NCBI RefSeq assembly: GCF_001580045.1
Contig: NZ_LSZP01000028.1
Span: 1 to 60,356 of the forward strand
Source of the DNA: Cephaloticoccus capnophilus
GTDB lineage: Bacteria; Verrucomicrobiota; Verrucomicrobiia; Opitutales; Opitutaceae
Direction: 5' to 3'
Length of the DNA stretch: 60,356 nt
The position numbers and the translations under genes are program-made. Below are positions 44,681-53,657 of this stretch, piece by piece. The first letter of the stretch is position 1; every line of letters begins with the position of its first letter. The notes beneath the pieces are model-generated. The model saw only the letters and a list, made by a program, of their open reading frames with translations. It did no database searches and was not told the DNA's origin.

Positions 44681-45514
44681 TTAAAAAGACTGAACGAGGT
44701 CGGGATCTGGGCCGAGACGGTTGCCGGAGTGCAACGCGTCAATGGCCGCCATTTGCTCGGGCGTAAGCGAAAAATCCGTCACTGCAAAATTCTCTGCGAT
44801 TCGGGCCGGCGTCGCCGTCTTCGGGATCGCCACGCGCCCCTGCTGCAAGTGCCAGCGTAGCACGACTTGCGCAACCGTGCGCCCAGTTTCCCGAGCGATT
44901 CGCCCCAGCACTGCGTTGTCCAAGTGCTTTGCTTGGCCTAGTGGCGACCACGCCTGCGTCACCACGCCCGCTGCCGCGTTGGCCGCCACAGTCTCGCGTT
45001 GCTGAAAAGTGGGGTGATACTCGACCTGATTTGCCGCAGGCACGACCGAGCCATTTTTCAAAATCTCGCTCAGGAACTGAGGGGTAAAATTCGACAATCC
45101 GATTGAGCGGATCAGCCCCTTGGCGCGCGCCTGCTCCATCGCCGCCCATGCCTCTACACGCTTGTCCAAACCCAACTTCGGCCAGTGGATGAGATACAAG
45201 TCGACGTAGTCGAGGCCCAGCCGCTCTAAGCTCTCCTCCAACGCCTCACCAGCCCGCTCGTGGTCGGTATTCCACAGTTTCGTCGTCACGAAAATCTCCT
45301 CCCTCGGAAGCCCTGACTCGCGCACCGCACGCCCCACACCAGCCTCGTTGTGGTAAGCCTTGGCGGTATCGATATGCCGGTAGCCGACCTCTAGGGCCTT
45401 GAGCACTGCGGGGACGACTGCCTCGTCGGAAAGCTCAAAAGTACCAAACCCGAGCTGCGGCATTTGGTATCCATCGTTGAGGGTAAGAGTGGGGGTACTG
45501 TTGGGGTGACTCAT
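44681..45514 (-). CDS. Aldo/keto reductase
   Basis: 277 residues from MSHPNSTPTL. The catalytic tetrad is Asp49, Tyr54, Lys79 and His110 (RHIDTAKAYHNE, VTTKLW, YLIHWPK). NADPH-binding IPKTATPARIAENF lies near the C-terminus. Resembles the 2,5-diketo-gluconate/methylglyoxal reductases (DkgA/YvgN group), which reduce small toxic aldehydes. Leftward, downstream of a hydrolase gene; an AraC regulator of the YqhC type lies 1.5 kb upstream, an arrangement reminiscent of yqhC-dkgA. Confidence 0.93.
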   Translation of the reverse strand: MSHPNSTPTLTLNDGYQMPQLGFGTFELSDEAVVPAVLKALEVGYRHIDTAKAYHNEAGVGRAVRESGLPREEIFVTTKLWNTDHERAGEALEESLERLGLDYVDLYLIHWPKLGLDKRVEAWAAMEQARAKGLIRSIGLSNFTPQFLSEILKNGSVVPAANQVEYHPTFQQRETVAANAAAGVVTQAWSPLGQAKHLDNAVLGRIARETGRTVAQVVLRWHLQQGRVAIPKTATPARIAENFAVTDFSLTPEQMAAIDALHSGNRLGPDPDLVQSF

Positions 45515-45796
45515 GATTGCGCAGAGCAGAAAGCCCAAACGCAGCCGCTCCGCAACACGATCGGCCACAAAAATACGAACTTCAGTCGCCCCGTGCCGCT
45601 AGGCGAAATAGAGGAACTTAGCATTCACACCGCCGCGACAGCGTAAATGAGATTGGCTGCCCGCCGCGTGAGCGAAGCCGGTTAACGCGCCGGATTTGGA
45701 AAGCGGGTAGGCGCCTATGCGGCTCCGCCGAGTTGCACAAAACGCCGCCGCGAGAGTCGAGCGCGGGGGCTGGGATTGGGCAGCATAGCGGGTGGA

Positions 45797-46888
45797 TTAC
45801 GGACTGAGGTGTTTGCCAAAAAACGCGCCCAGCTCCGCGAAAGGGATGAGCCCCACGCGGTCGTAGAGATCTACATGCCCCGCACCCGGAACGCGCAGGA
45901 TTTGCTTCGGCTCCGCAGCCAGCTCGTAAGCCCGCTCGCTAAACTCGCGCGAGTGCGCCTCCTCGCCCGTGACGAAGAACAGCGGGCGCGGGCTAATCGT
46001 CTCGATGTCGCTAAACGGGTAAAAATTCATGAACTTCGTGTTACTGCTCAAGGTCGGGTGCGTAGTGGTTTCTGGACTACTAAGGGCGGGGGTAAACTCG
46101 CCGCGCGGCGTCCGGTAAAACGCATAAAACTCGCGCTCAATCGGGTGAGAGTCCGCGCGCAATTCGTGCACGCTACCGCTCGTGTAACGCACCGCGCCGC
46201 CCTCCGCCTCGACCCAACGCTGCCGCGCCGCCGCTTCGATAATCGCCGCGCGCTGCGCGAGCGTTTGCGACTTACCCAGCGCGTCGCGATTGGCCGCGCC
46301 CATGTCATACATGCTCACGGTCGCCACCGCCTTCAGGCGCGGGTCAATCTTGGCCGCGCTAATTGCGAAACTACCGCTGCCGCAAATCCCTAAAACGCCG
46401 ATTCGCTCGCGATCAACCCGCGCATCCAGCCCAAGAAAATCCGCTGCCGCACTGAAGTCTTCGCTGTAGATATCCGGCGCAACGACGTTGCGCACGCCCT
46501 CGCTCTCGCCCCAAAACGACAGGTCGATGGCCAGCGTGACAAAGCCCTGCTCGGCGAGTTTTTGCGCGTAGAGGTTACTCGACTGCTCCTTCACCGCGCC
46601 CATCGGATGGCCGACGATAATCGCGGGTAGGCGTGCTACGTCCGCAACGGCAGCGGCGCGGGCCTTCGGCACGAACAGGTTTCCCGCAACCTTCATGCCA
46701 TATTGGTTGCGGAAACGCACCTTCTCCACAGAGAGCGCGTCACTCTGGTAAAAGTTATCGGCATCGGCGGGAAGAGCGGGTTGCTCAGGAATCGCAGCAG
46801 AGGGAGCGTTGTTCATGGCCTGTGTTATCGGAGTTGAGAGGAGAGCGAGGAACGGCAGAGCGGGGAGAAAACGGGTGAATGACTTCAT
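45797..46888 (-). CDS. Exported alpha/beta hydrolase (dienelactone hydrolase-like)
   Basis: 363 residues with a signal peptide (FLPALPFLALLSTPITQA). The fold elements are PAIIVGHPMGAVKEQ (oxyanion region), VLGICGSGSFAISAA (nucleophile elbow, in which Cys or the following Ser may serve), and VPGAGHVDLYDR (catalytic His). Close in pattern to YcjY-like hydrolases often co-regulated with aldo/keto reductases. The substrate is unknown. Divergent from the AraC-type gene across about 117 bases, so likely its target. Confidence 0.85.
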   Translation of the reverse strand: MKSFTRFLPALPFLALLSTPITQAMNNAPSAAIPEQPALPADADNFYQSDALSVEKVRFRNQYGMKVAGNLFVPKARAAAVADVARLPAIIVGHPMGAVKEQSSNLYAQKLAEQGFVTLAIDLSFWGESEGVRNVVAPDIYSEDFSAAADFLGLDARVDRERIGVLGICGSGSFAISAAKIDPRLKAVATVSMYDMGAANRDALGKSQTLAQRAAIIEAAARQRWVEAEGGAVRYTSGSVHELRADSHPIEREFYAFYRTPRGEFTPALSSPETTTHPTLSSNTKFMNFYPFSDIETISPRPLFFVTGEEAHSREFSERAYELAAEPKQILRVPGAGHVDLYDRVGLIPFAELGAFFGKHLSP

Positions 46889-47005
46889 GAGCTTGAGGGC
46901 TATCTTTTGAGTAAGCGGGAAATCGGGGATTCCCTAGTCCCGCCATAATACCCGCCGCGCTCGCCCAATCGGTAGATCGATCCGCCGATCTTCTTGCCTA
47001 ATCCG

Positions 47006-48049
47006 ATGAGACGCATCCTTTCCGCCACCATGATCGCCCAACGCGGAACCCGCCCTAGCCCACCGAACGCAGGCAGCAACGCCACCGCACTCGCCCCACT
47101 CGTCGACATAGTTGAGCGCGCCACACGCGGCGTCGAGGAGCTCTCAACGCCCATTCCCGGCCTCCGCCTCTTCCGCCGCAACTCCATTACCCAGCCCAGC
47201 TACTGCTTCATTAAACCCAGCCTCGTCCTCGTCCTCCAAGGCGTGAAGCAGATGGTCGTCGGCACCGCCACCTACGTTTACGACACCTCGCGCTTTCTGC
47301 TCACCTCGCTCGAGATGCCGGCCCGCTCGGAAGTCCTCGCCGCCAGCCCCGACGCGCCCTGCCTCGGCCTCAACTTCCAACTCGACCTCCACACAATCAC
47401 CGAGCTCCTCGCGACAGGAAGCCTCCCAGATCCGCGGCACGCCGCGCACGCCCAAGATGAGAAAAACAAAGACGCGCGGCCAGCGAGCCTCACGCAAAAT
47501 AAAGAGCTCGAAGAGCTCCGCAGCATGGGCATCGGCGAAGTCACCCCCGCGCTTCTTGATGCAGTTTCCCGCCTCCTCGCCCTCCTAGACGAGCCGGCGG
47601 CCATTCCCACGCTCGCCCCCCTCATCCAACGCGAAATCCACTATCGGCTCCTCACCGGCGCGGCGACAGCCGCACGACTGCGCAAAATCACCTCGATCGA
47701 CAGCCAAGCCCACAAAATCGCCAAAGCCATCGACTGGCTTAGCGAGAACTACGCGGCACCGCTCAGCATCGACGCACTCGCCGCCCGCGTGCAAATGAGC
47801 CCATCCAGCTTTCACCAACACTTCCGCGCACTCGTGGCCATGAGCCCGCTCCAATACCAAAAACGCCTCCGCCTCAACGAGGCGCGCCGCCTGATGTTAA
47901 ACGAACAGCTCGACGCCGCCACCGCGGCCTTCGAAGTCGGCTACGAAAGCCCCTCTCAATTCAGCCGCGAATACGCCCGCCACTTCGGAGCTCCGCCCAA
48001 ACGCGACATCGCCACCCTGCGCAAACACTCCACCTCGCAAACTTCATAA
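47006..48049 (+). CDS. AraC family transcriptional regulator (YqhC-like)
   Basis: 347 residues from the first ATG; TTG at 46994 and ATG at 47030 are alternatives. The N-terminal AraC_N domain (about 25-185, with IKPSLVLVLQGVKQMVVG) is followed by two helix-turn-helices (LSIDALAARVQMSPSSFHQH and EVGYESPSQFSREYARHFG). It probably senses an aldehyde or similar small molecule and controls the divergent hydrolase and the aldo/keto reductase. A short insertion (about 150-170, rich in Asp/Lys) interrupts the sensor domain. The palindromic element copy B starts 2 bases after the stop. Confidence 0.92.
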   Translation: MRRILSATMIAQRGTRPSPPNAGSNATALAPLVDIVERATRGVEELSTPIPGLRLFRRNSITQPSYCFIKPSLVLVLQGVKQMVVGTATYVYDTSRFLLTSLEMPARSEVLAASPDAPCLGLNFQLDLHTITELLATGSLPDPRHAAHAQDEKNKDARPASLTQNKELEELRSMGIGEVTPALLDAVSRLLALLDEPAAIPTLAPLIQREIHYRLLTGAATAARLRKITSIDSQAHKIAKAIDWLSENYAAPLSIDALAARVQMSPSSFHQHFRALVAMSPLQYQKRLRLNEARRLMLNEQLDAATAAFEVGYESPSQFSREYARHFGAPPKRDIATLRKHSTSQTS

Positions 48050-48051
48050 AA

Positions 48052-48357
48052 CACTGCGCGTGGGGCGGCAGCGTGTCGCTGCACCCATTTACAGAGCCGC
48101 TTGGCTGCCGTGCATTCGCACAGCAGCCAAGCGGCTCTGTAGAAAGGAACCCAAACTTTGGGATGAAGGTTTACTGGTGATTTTCCCCACTTCGCCCGAG
48201 CGGGTTATCTCTCTACTTTCCCGTTTACTGCTCTCCCTGTCGCAACGCGACAGGGGGGAATGCTTTCAAATTTGGGATTTTGCTTTCGCGCGATAGCGCG
48301 ATGCGAAATCCCAAATTAAATGGAAGCGGTCACTGACCGCCGCCCCACGCGTAGTGG
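48052..48357. repeat. Mosaic palindromic element, copy B (306 bp)
   Basis: Inverted relative to copy A and exactly the same length. Ends are CACTGCGCGTGGGGCGGC and GCCGCCCCACGCGTAGTGG. In order: the end hairpin GCAGCG/CGCTGC; a 17-bp hairpin with ACAGAGCCGCTTGGCTGC stem in place of copy A's AGATTTTGGTTTCG hairpin; the CCCAAA-G-TTTGGG palindrome; the conserved linker; the CCCTGTCGC/GCGACAGGG hairpin; the AATTTGGGATTT hairpin with a new inner stem (TCGCGC/GCGCGA); and the end hairpin GCGGTCA/TGACCGC. Between the convergent AraC and tRNA-Leu genes. A second partial end (CCCCACGCGCAGTGG) follows at 48364-48379. Confidence 0.9.
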
Positions 48358-48461
48358 GAAAGTACCCCACGCGCAGTGGAAAAAAAGCGCAGCGCACGAA
48401 TAACCGGCTGACGGGCGGCCAACCCGTGGCCGGCAAAGTGGCAGTGAGGGCATTGCCCTCG

Positions 48462-48543
48462 TGCTCGAGGCGGGACTCGAACCCGCACGCCTTTCGGCAC
48501 ACGCCCCTCAAACGTGTGTGTCTACCAATTCCACCACCCGAGC
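48462..48543 (-). tRNA. tRNA-Leu (anticodon GAG)
   Basis: 82 nt without an encoded CCA (discriminator A). On the minus strand acceptor GCTCGGG pairs with CTCGAGC. The D arm has TGGTGGAATTGGTAGACA, the anticodon stem is CACGT/GCGTG with loop TTGAGGG, the short variable arm is GTGCCGAAAGGC and the T arm is GCGGGTTCGAGTCCCGC. It reads CUC/CUU, and CUC is the dominant leucine codon in these genes. Palindromic element copy B lies 105 bases downstream. Confidence 0.95.
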
Positions 48544-48775
48544 AACGGAAGAGCGCGGACTAAGGCGGCTCCCTCAGCGCTTGTAAAGCCCTGAAATCGG
48601 AAAGCGCGCCCGCCTCGTGAAAAATCTTCGCGCAACGCTACGGCGCGCGCACTCAATCACTCCGGCGAGCCCCAAGAGATACGTAGTGCGAGCCTTGTCC
48701 CTTGCTAAAAACACGCCACCGACATTTTTCGCTAACTCAACCCCAACCCCACGCCCCCTTTTTTCTTTCCTCGCA

Positions 48776-50041
48776 ATGGACAATCGCACTGCCCCGCCCC
48801 GCCCCCACACTACCGCGCCTACGCCTAACACTCACTCGCCACTCCTCCTCGCTGAGGCCATGCGTTGGTTCGGGCCGAGCGACCCCATCCCGCTCGCCGA
48901 TATTCGCCAAACCGGAGCCACCGACATTTTCACCGCGCTTCACGAAATCCCTTACGGCGCGGAGTGGCCACAAGCCGAGATCGAGGCACGACGCGACTTG
49001 ATCGCCGCGGCCGGACTGCGCTGGTCGGTCGTCGAGTCCGTCCCCGTTCACGAAAACATCAAAACCCGCACGGGGGACTTCCGCCGTTACATTGAGAACT
49101 ACAAAGCCACGCTGCGAAACCTCGCTGCCGCTGGGATTCGTACCGTCATTTATAACTTCATGCCCGCGCTCGACTGGATTCGCACGGACATGGCGCACAC
49201 CCACGCCGACGGTGCTGAGGGCCTGCTCTACGACCCGCTCAAGCTCGCCGCCTTCGATCTCTTCGGGCTCGCCCGGCCGGGCGCAGAGTCCGACTTCACC
49301 GCCGAGCAACGCGCCGCGGCGGCCACCTTTTGGGACAAGCTAGGACCCCAAGGCCAAGCGGCCTTTATCCGCCAAACCCTCGATTTTTTCCCGGGCCTAA
49401 AAGGCCAAGTCTCACTCGAGGACCTACGCGGCATGCTCGCGCCCTACGCAAAAATCGACGCCGCCAAACTCAAGGCACACCTAAAACTCTTCCTCGAAGA
49501 AATCGTCCCCGTCGCCGCGCAAGTCGGCGTCAACCTCGCCATCCATGCCGACGATCCGCCCTTCCCCATCCTCGGGCTACCGCGCATCATCTCAACCGAA
49601 GACGACCTCGCCGACTTAGTCGCCATGGTCGACTCCCCGGCCAACGGCATCTGCTACTGCAACGGCTCGCTCGGGGCACGCCCCAGCAACGACCTGCCCA
49701 AAATCGCCCGCCGCTTCGCCTCGCGCATTCACGCCATTCACCTGCGCACCGTTGTTCACACCGAAGGCGGCGTTTTTTACGAAGGCCCGCACCTCGCTGA
49801 CTCGGCGAAAATGGCTGCCGTCGTCCGCACGCTTTTGGAAGAGACGCGCCGCCGCCACGCCGCAGGCGCCCCCAATTGGCAACTCGTTTTCCGGCCCGAC
49901 CACGCACACAAAATTCTGGACGATTTCCGCCGCCCCGAGCCCGCCTGCCCAGGCTACCCACTCATCGGCCGACTGCGCGGCATCTCCGAACTGCGCGGCC
50001 TGCAACACGGGATCTCGGCCATGCTCGGCGCTATGGCCTAA
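48776..50041 (+). CDS. uxuA: D-mannonate dehydratase
   Basis: 421 residues from MDNRTAPPRP; the conserved part begins at residue 23 with LAEAMRWFGPSDPIPLADIR. Motifs: GLRWSVVESVPVHENIKTR, NLAIHADDPPFPILGLPRI, CYCNGSLGARPSNDLP (metal Cys region), IHAIHLRTV and FRPDHAHKI. It dehydrates D-mannonate to 2-keto-3-deoxygluconate in hexuronate (plant pectin or glucuronan) breakdown. No uxaC, uxuB or kdgK gene adjoins, so the rest of the pathway is elsewhere. Slightly longer than E. coli UxuA owing to a Pro/Thr-rich N-terminus. Confidence 0.93.
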   Translation: MDNRTAPPRPHTTAPTPNTHSPLLLAEAMRWFGPSDPIPLADIRQTGATDIFTALHEIPYGAEWPQAEIEARRDLIAAAGLRWSVVESVPVHENIKTRTGDFRRYIENYKATLRNLAAAGIRTVIYNFMPALDWIRTDMAHTHADGAEGLLYDPLKLAAFDLFGLARPGAESDFTAEQRAAAATFWDKLGPQGQAAFIRQTLDFFPGLKGQVSLEDLRGMLAPYAKIDAAKLKAHLKLFLEEIVPVAAQVGVNLAIHADDPPFPILGLPRIISTEDDLADLVAMVDSPANGICYCNGSLGARPSNDLPKIARRFASRIHAIHLRTVVHTEGGVFYEGPHLADSAKMAAVVRTLLEETRRRHAAGAPNWQLVFRPDHAHKILDDFRRPEPACPGYPLIGRLRGISELRGLQHGISAMLGAMA

Positions 50042-50067
50042 GCAAGAGCACACGGCGACACAGCTCA

Positions 50068-50099
50068 CCCCGCGCTGGCGCTATGCGAACAGCGCGGGG
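50068..50099. terminator. Hairpin between convergent uxuA and glyoxalase genes
   Basis: CCCCGCGCTG pairs perfectly with CAGCGCGGGG around a 12-base loop, 26 bases after the uxuA stop. No T-run. Could act for either convergent gene. Confidence 0.5.
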
Positions 50100-50201
50100 G
50101 AGCGCGACGGCGCTTGAGCCGTAGTCGCTAGGCGCGCCACTTGCGCCATAAAGCGGCCATCCGCGCGCACGCACGCTTCGCGCTCCCACCGCCTCGCGCG
50201 C

Positions 50202-50591
50202 TCACGCTCGCGCGGGCTGAACCAGCTCCACCTCGTAGCCTTCGGGAGCGTCGATGAAGGCGATGATACTCCCGCTACTCGTCTGCGTCGGCCCGTCACT
50301 CAGCGCGTAGCCGCGCCGCTTTAGCTCGGCCTCAAACGCCGCCATGTCCTCCACACTAAACGCCAAGTGGACGAGGTCGGGCTGCACGACGACGGGCTCG
50401 GCCATCCCCTCCGGCATTTGGCAAATCTCGATCAGCTCCTCGCTGTTTGGCGTGGCCAAAAACCCGAGCTTCGCCCCGCGTGGAGAAGTGGTCCGGTGCG
50501 TCACCGTGAGCCCGAGCGCCTCCACGTAAAACCGCAGCGTCGCCTCCAAATCGTTAACGCGCATCCGCGTATGCAGTAGTTTGGTAACCAT
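50202..50591 (-). CDS. Lactoylglutathione lyase (glyoxalase I) family protein
   Basis: 129 residues. All four metal ligands of GloA are present with normal spacing: His7, Glu55, His75 and Glu122. The betaalphabeta-beta-beta repeats are complete. The enzyme would turn methylglyoxal-thiol hemithioacetal into a lactoyl thioester; whether glutathione is the thiol in this lineage is not known. Single gene, convergent with uxuA and divergent from metE. Confidence 0.9.
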   Translation of the reverse strand: MVTKLLHTRMRVNDLEATLRFYVEALGLTVTHRTTSPRGAKLGFLATPNSEELIEICQMPEGMAEPVVVQPDLVHLAFSVEDMAAFEAELKRRGYALSDGPTQTSSGSIIAFIDAPEGYEVELVQPARA

Positions 50592-50667
50592 ACGGGCGGC
50601 ACGCTACGACCCGCTCGCCCCGCGCGACGAGCCCCGAAGCATCCACTGAGCAACAATCCTAAAAACG

Positions 50668-50690
50668 AATCATATATTACGTATATGATT
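50668..50690. promoter_or_regulatory. Perfect palindromic operator candidate upstream of metE
   Basis: AATCATATA and TATATGATT are perfect 9-base inverted arms around TTACG, 46 bases before the metE start and in an otherwise GC-rich gap. The symmetry and AT content are those of a dimeric-regulator site (ArsR/SahR- or MetJ-like). It also lies 76 bases upstream of the divergent glyoxalase gene. No SAM or cobalamin riboswitch was found. Confidence 0.6.
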
Positions 50691-50736
50691 ATTGACTTGT
50701 AACACGAGCCCCTTCGACTGCACGACCTCTTTTACT

Positions 50737-53166
50737 ATGACGACCACCACTGCCACGACTGCACGTCCCCTCACTCACAACCTCGGCTACCCGCGCATCG
50801 GCGAAAAGCGGGAGCTCAAAAAAGCCACCGAGGCCTACTGGGCGGGCAAGCTCAGCCGCGCAGAGCTCGAACAAGTCGGCTCCGAACTGCGCCGCAAAAA
50901 CTGGGAGACGCAGCGCGCCGCAGGGATCGACCTTATCCCGTCAAACGACTTCACCTTTTACGACCAAGTCCTCGATACGAGTTGCCTCGTGGGCAACGTC
51001 CCACCCCGCTTCGGCTGGCAAGGCGGCCAGGTCGATCTCGACACCCGCTTCGCGATTGCCCGCGGCGTGCGCAAAGGCGGCAACAACAACGACGGCGGCT
51101 CTGCCGCAGCCGCCAAAGACGCCTGCACTTGCAGTAAAGACCAGGGCGACAGTGCCGACGCTCAAGCGGCCACCTACGCCAGCGAGATGACCAAGTGGTT
51201 TGACACCAACTACCACTACATCGTCCCCGAGTTTCGGGCCGACACGCGCTTCGCCCTCTCTGCGACCAAAATCTTCGACGAGTTTTCCGAAGCGCTCGCA
51301 CTCGGCATCCGCACCAAGCCCGTAATCCTGGGCCCCGTCAGCTACCTCAAGCTTGGCAAAGTCCAAGACTCGCAAAACCCCAGCTTCGACCGGCTCTCAC
51401 TCCTCGACTCACTCCTGCCCGTCTACGCGCAGATCCTCCAAAAGCTCGAAGCACTCGGCGCAGAGTGGGTGCAGCTCGACGAACCCATCGGCGCGCTCGA
51501 CCTCGACGACGCCGAACGCCGCGCGCTCTCGACTGCCTATGCCGCACTCACCACCGCCGCGCCCAAACTAAAACTCCTCGTCACGACCTACTTTGGCGCA
51601 CTCCGCGAAAACCTAGAAACCTACCTCGCACTCCCCGTTGCCGCCCTGCACCTCGACGCCACCCCGCGCGGCGATCTTAAGGAAATCGAGCGCGTCCTCG
51701 CCGAGCTGCCCGCCGACAAAGCCCTCTCTCTCGGCCTCGTCGATGGGCGCAACATTTGGAAAAGCGACCTCGCCGCACTCCTCCCCCGCGCCCAAGCCGC
51801 CGCCGCCAAACTCGGCACAGGCCGCCTCCTCCTCGCGCCCTCCTGCTCGCTCCAGCACGTCCCCGTGACCCTGCGCAACGAACAAAAACTCGATGCCGAG
51901 TTTAAAGGCTGGCTCGCCTACGCCGAAGAAAAGTTGAGCGAAGTCGCCACGCTCGCTTCGGCACTTGGCGGCCAAGCCGACGAAGCCGCACTCACCGCCA
52001 ACGCGGCCGCCATCAAGTCGCGCCGCGAGAGCCCGCGCATTCACCGCCCCGAGGTCAAGGCACGCACCGCCAAGGTCGCCCCCAGCGACTTCGACCGCGC
52101 CTCGCCCTACGCCACTCGCCGCCTCGCCCAGCGCGGCGCAAATGGCCCGCTCGCCACCCTACCCGATTTCCCCACCACCACAATCGGCTCCTTCCCACAA
52201 ACGCCGGAAATCCGCGCGGCCCGTCTCCGCCACAAACGCGGCGAACTCGGCACCGCCGAGTATGAAAAATTCATCGAAGCCGAAACGCTTGCCTGCGTGC
52301 GCTTTCAAGAAGAGGTCGGCATCGACATGCTCGTGCACGGCGAATATGAGCGAAACGACATGGTCGAGTACTTCGGCGAGCAGCTCGACGGCTTCGCCTT
52401 CACCGAACACGGCTGGGTGCAAAGCTACGGCTCCCGCTACGTGAAGCCCCCGATCATCTTTGGCGACGTCTCGCGCCCCGCGCCGATGACCGTGCGCTGG
52501 TCCGCCTACGCCCAGTCGCTCACCAAACTCCCGATGAAAGGCATGCTCACCGGCCCCGTCACCGTGCTCCAGTGGAGCTTCGTGCGCGACGACCAGCCGC
52601 GCCGCGACACCACCTTTGAAATCGCGCTCGCGCTGCGCGACGAAGTCCGCGACCTCGAAGCCGCCGGTATCGCCGCCATCCAAATCGACGAACCCGCCAT
52701 CCGCGAAGGCCTCCCGCTGCGCCGCTCCGACTGGGCCGCCTACCTCGACTGGGCCGTCAACGCCTTCCGGCTCAGTGCCGCCGGAGTGCGCGACAACACC
52801 CAGATCCACACCCACATGTGCTACTCGGAGTTTAACGACATCATCGACTCCATTGCCGCGATGGACGCCGACGTCATCACCATCGAGACCTCACGCTCAA
52901 ACATGGAGCTGCTCGGTGCCTTCGTGAACTTCAAGTATCCCAACGAAATCGGCCCCGGCGTTTACGACATCCACTCGCCCCGCGTCCCCACGGTCGACGA
53001 GATGGTCAAACTCATGCGCAAAGCCGCCCAAGTCATTCCGCCCGAAAACCTCTGGGTCAACCCCGACTGCGGCCTAAAGACGCGCGGCTGGGCGGAGGTC
53101 CGCCCCGCCCTCGCCAACATGGTCGAGGCCGCCCGAATCATCCGGGCAGAGTCGGCCAAGAAGTAG
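50737..53166 (+). CDS. metE: Cobalamin-independent methionine synthase
   Basis: 809 residues from [11 protein letters not shown]; an upstream ATG at 50692 overlaps the operator and is not preferred. N-terminal MetE domain ([20 protein letters not shown]) and C-terminal catalytic domain ([32 protein letters not shown]). Zinc ligands are His and Cys in HTHMCYSEF, Glu in ITIETSRSN and Cys in [11 protein letters not shown]. It transfers a methyl group from 5-methyl-THF-triglutamate to homocysteine. An odd insertion of about 35 residues (Asn/Gly/Ala-rich, with CTC) lies at about residue 110-145. Strong terminator after the stop. Confidence 0.97.
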   Translation: MTTTTATTARPLTHNLGYPRIGEKRELKKATEAYWAGKLSRAELEQVGSELRRKNWETQRAAGIDLIPSNDFTFYDQVLDTSCLVGNVPPRFGWQGGQVDLDTRFAIARGVRKGGNNNDGGSAAAAKDACTCSKDQGDSADAQAATYASEMTKWFDTNYHYIVPEFRADTRFALSATKIFDEFSEALALGIRTKPVILGPVSYLKLGKVQDSQNPSFDRLSLLDSLLPVYAQILQKLEALGAEWVQLDEPIGALDLDDAERRALSTAYAALTTAAPKLKLLVTTYFGALRENLETYLALPVAALHLDATPRGDLKEIERVLAELPADKALSLGLVDGRNIWKSDLAALLPRAQAAAAKLGTGRLLLAPSCSLQHVPVTLRNEQKLDAEFKGWLAYAEEKLSEVATLASALGGQADEAALTANAAAIKSRRESPRIHRPEVKARTAKVAPSDFDRASPYATRRLAQRGANGPLATLPDFPTTTIGSFPQTPEIRAARLRHKRGELGTAEYEKFIEAETLACVRFQEEVGIDMLVHGEYERNDMVEYFGEQLDGFAFTEHGWVQSYGSRYVKPPIIFGDVSRPAPMTVRWSAYAQSLTKLPMKGMLTGPVTVLQWSFVRDDQPRRDTTFEIALALRDEVRDLEAAGIAAIQIDEPAIREGLPLRRSDWAAYLDWAVNAFRLSAAGVRDNTQIHTHMCYSEFNDIIDSIAAMDADVITIETSRSNMELLGAFVNFKYPNEIGPGVYDIHSPRVPTVDEMVKLMRKAAQVIPPENLWVNPDCGLKTRGWAEVRPALANMVEAARIIRAESAKK

Positions 53167-53195
53167 CCGTAAAACAAATTCGCCCGCCAAGCACG

Positions 53196-53227
53196 ACGCC
53201 CCTCTCCCACAGAGGGGCGTTTTTTTT
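53196..53227 (+). terminator. Rho-independent terminator of metE
   Basis: ACGCCCCTCT pairs with AGAGGGGCGT around CCCAC, followed by seven more T. It lies 30 bases after the metE stop. Textbook structure. Confidence 0.95.
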
Positions 53228-53319
53228 GAGCCGCCCAAAGTAGCCGCGAGCCCAAGCCGCAAAAAAACCAAAGTGAGCCCGGGGCTGGGACTTCCCACGA
53301 CGACGCTGCACAGCAACTC

Positions 53320-53568
53320 GCTATGGAGCCCGCAAGCGACGAGGCGGCTCTGTGAAAAGGAACCCAAACTTTGGGACGTGGATTTTTCGTGACTCTTCCC
53401 ACTTCGCCCAAACGGGTTATCACTCTACTTTCCCTTTTACTACTCCCCCTGTCGCAACGCGACAGGGGGAGTGCTTTCAAATTTGGGATTTCGCTTTCGC
53501 GCGATAGCGCGATGAGAAATCCCAAATTGAACGGGTGCAGGCACAGCCTGCCGCCCCACGCGCAGTGG
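53320..53568. repeat. Mosaic palindromic element, copy C (left end lost)
   Basis: Same orientation as copy B. From about 53320 it follows copy B: GGCGGCTCTGTG remains of the first hairpin, then CCCAAA-C-TTTGGG, the conserved linker, CCCTGTCGC/GCGACAGGG, the AATTTGGGATTT hairpin with TCGCGC inner stem, and a new end hairpin GCAGGC/GCCTGC before GCCGCCCCACGCGCAGTGG. The left terminal repeat is missing and the first hairpin is degenerate. Between the convergent metE and gcvP genes. Confidence 0.85.
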
Positions 53569-53595
53569 GAAATCGGCCTCCGGCACGGCGCGCGG

Positions 53596-53614
53596 TTGAA
53601 ACGGGAACAGACCC
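53596..53614 (-). repeat. Small dispersed repeat (GGGTCTGTT family), copy 3, core only
   Basis: On the minus strand reads GGGTCTGTTCCCGTTTCAA, the start of the family found at 17339-17413, 44544-44656 and 58035-58104. It lies 27 bases beyond palindromic element copy C and 44 bases before the gcvP stop, and is followed by an ACGCTCGCC-like segment. Confidence 0.65.
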
Positions 53615-53657
53615 TGGCAGGGCGAGCGTGTTGCGCGGCTCACTCTGTCCGCGAGGT

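Noticed and set aside
50592-50736. Possible SAM or cobalamin riboswitch upstream of metE
   Set aside because: The gap is too short and lacks the conserved helices; only a simple palindrome is present.
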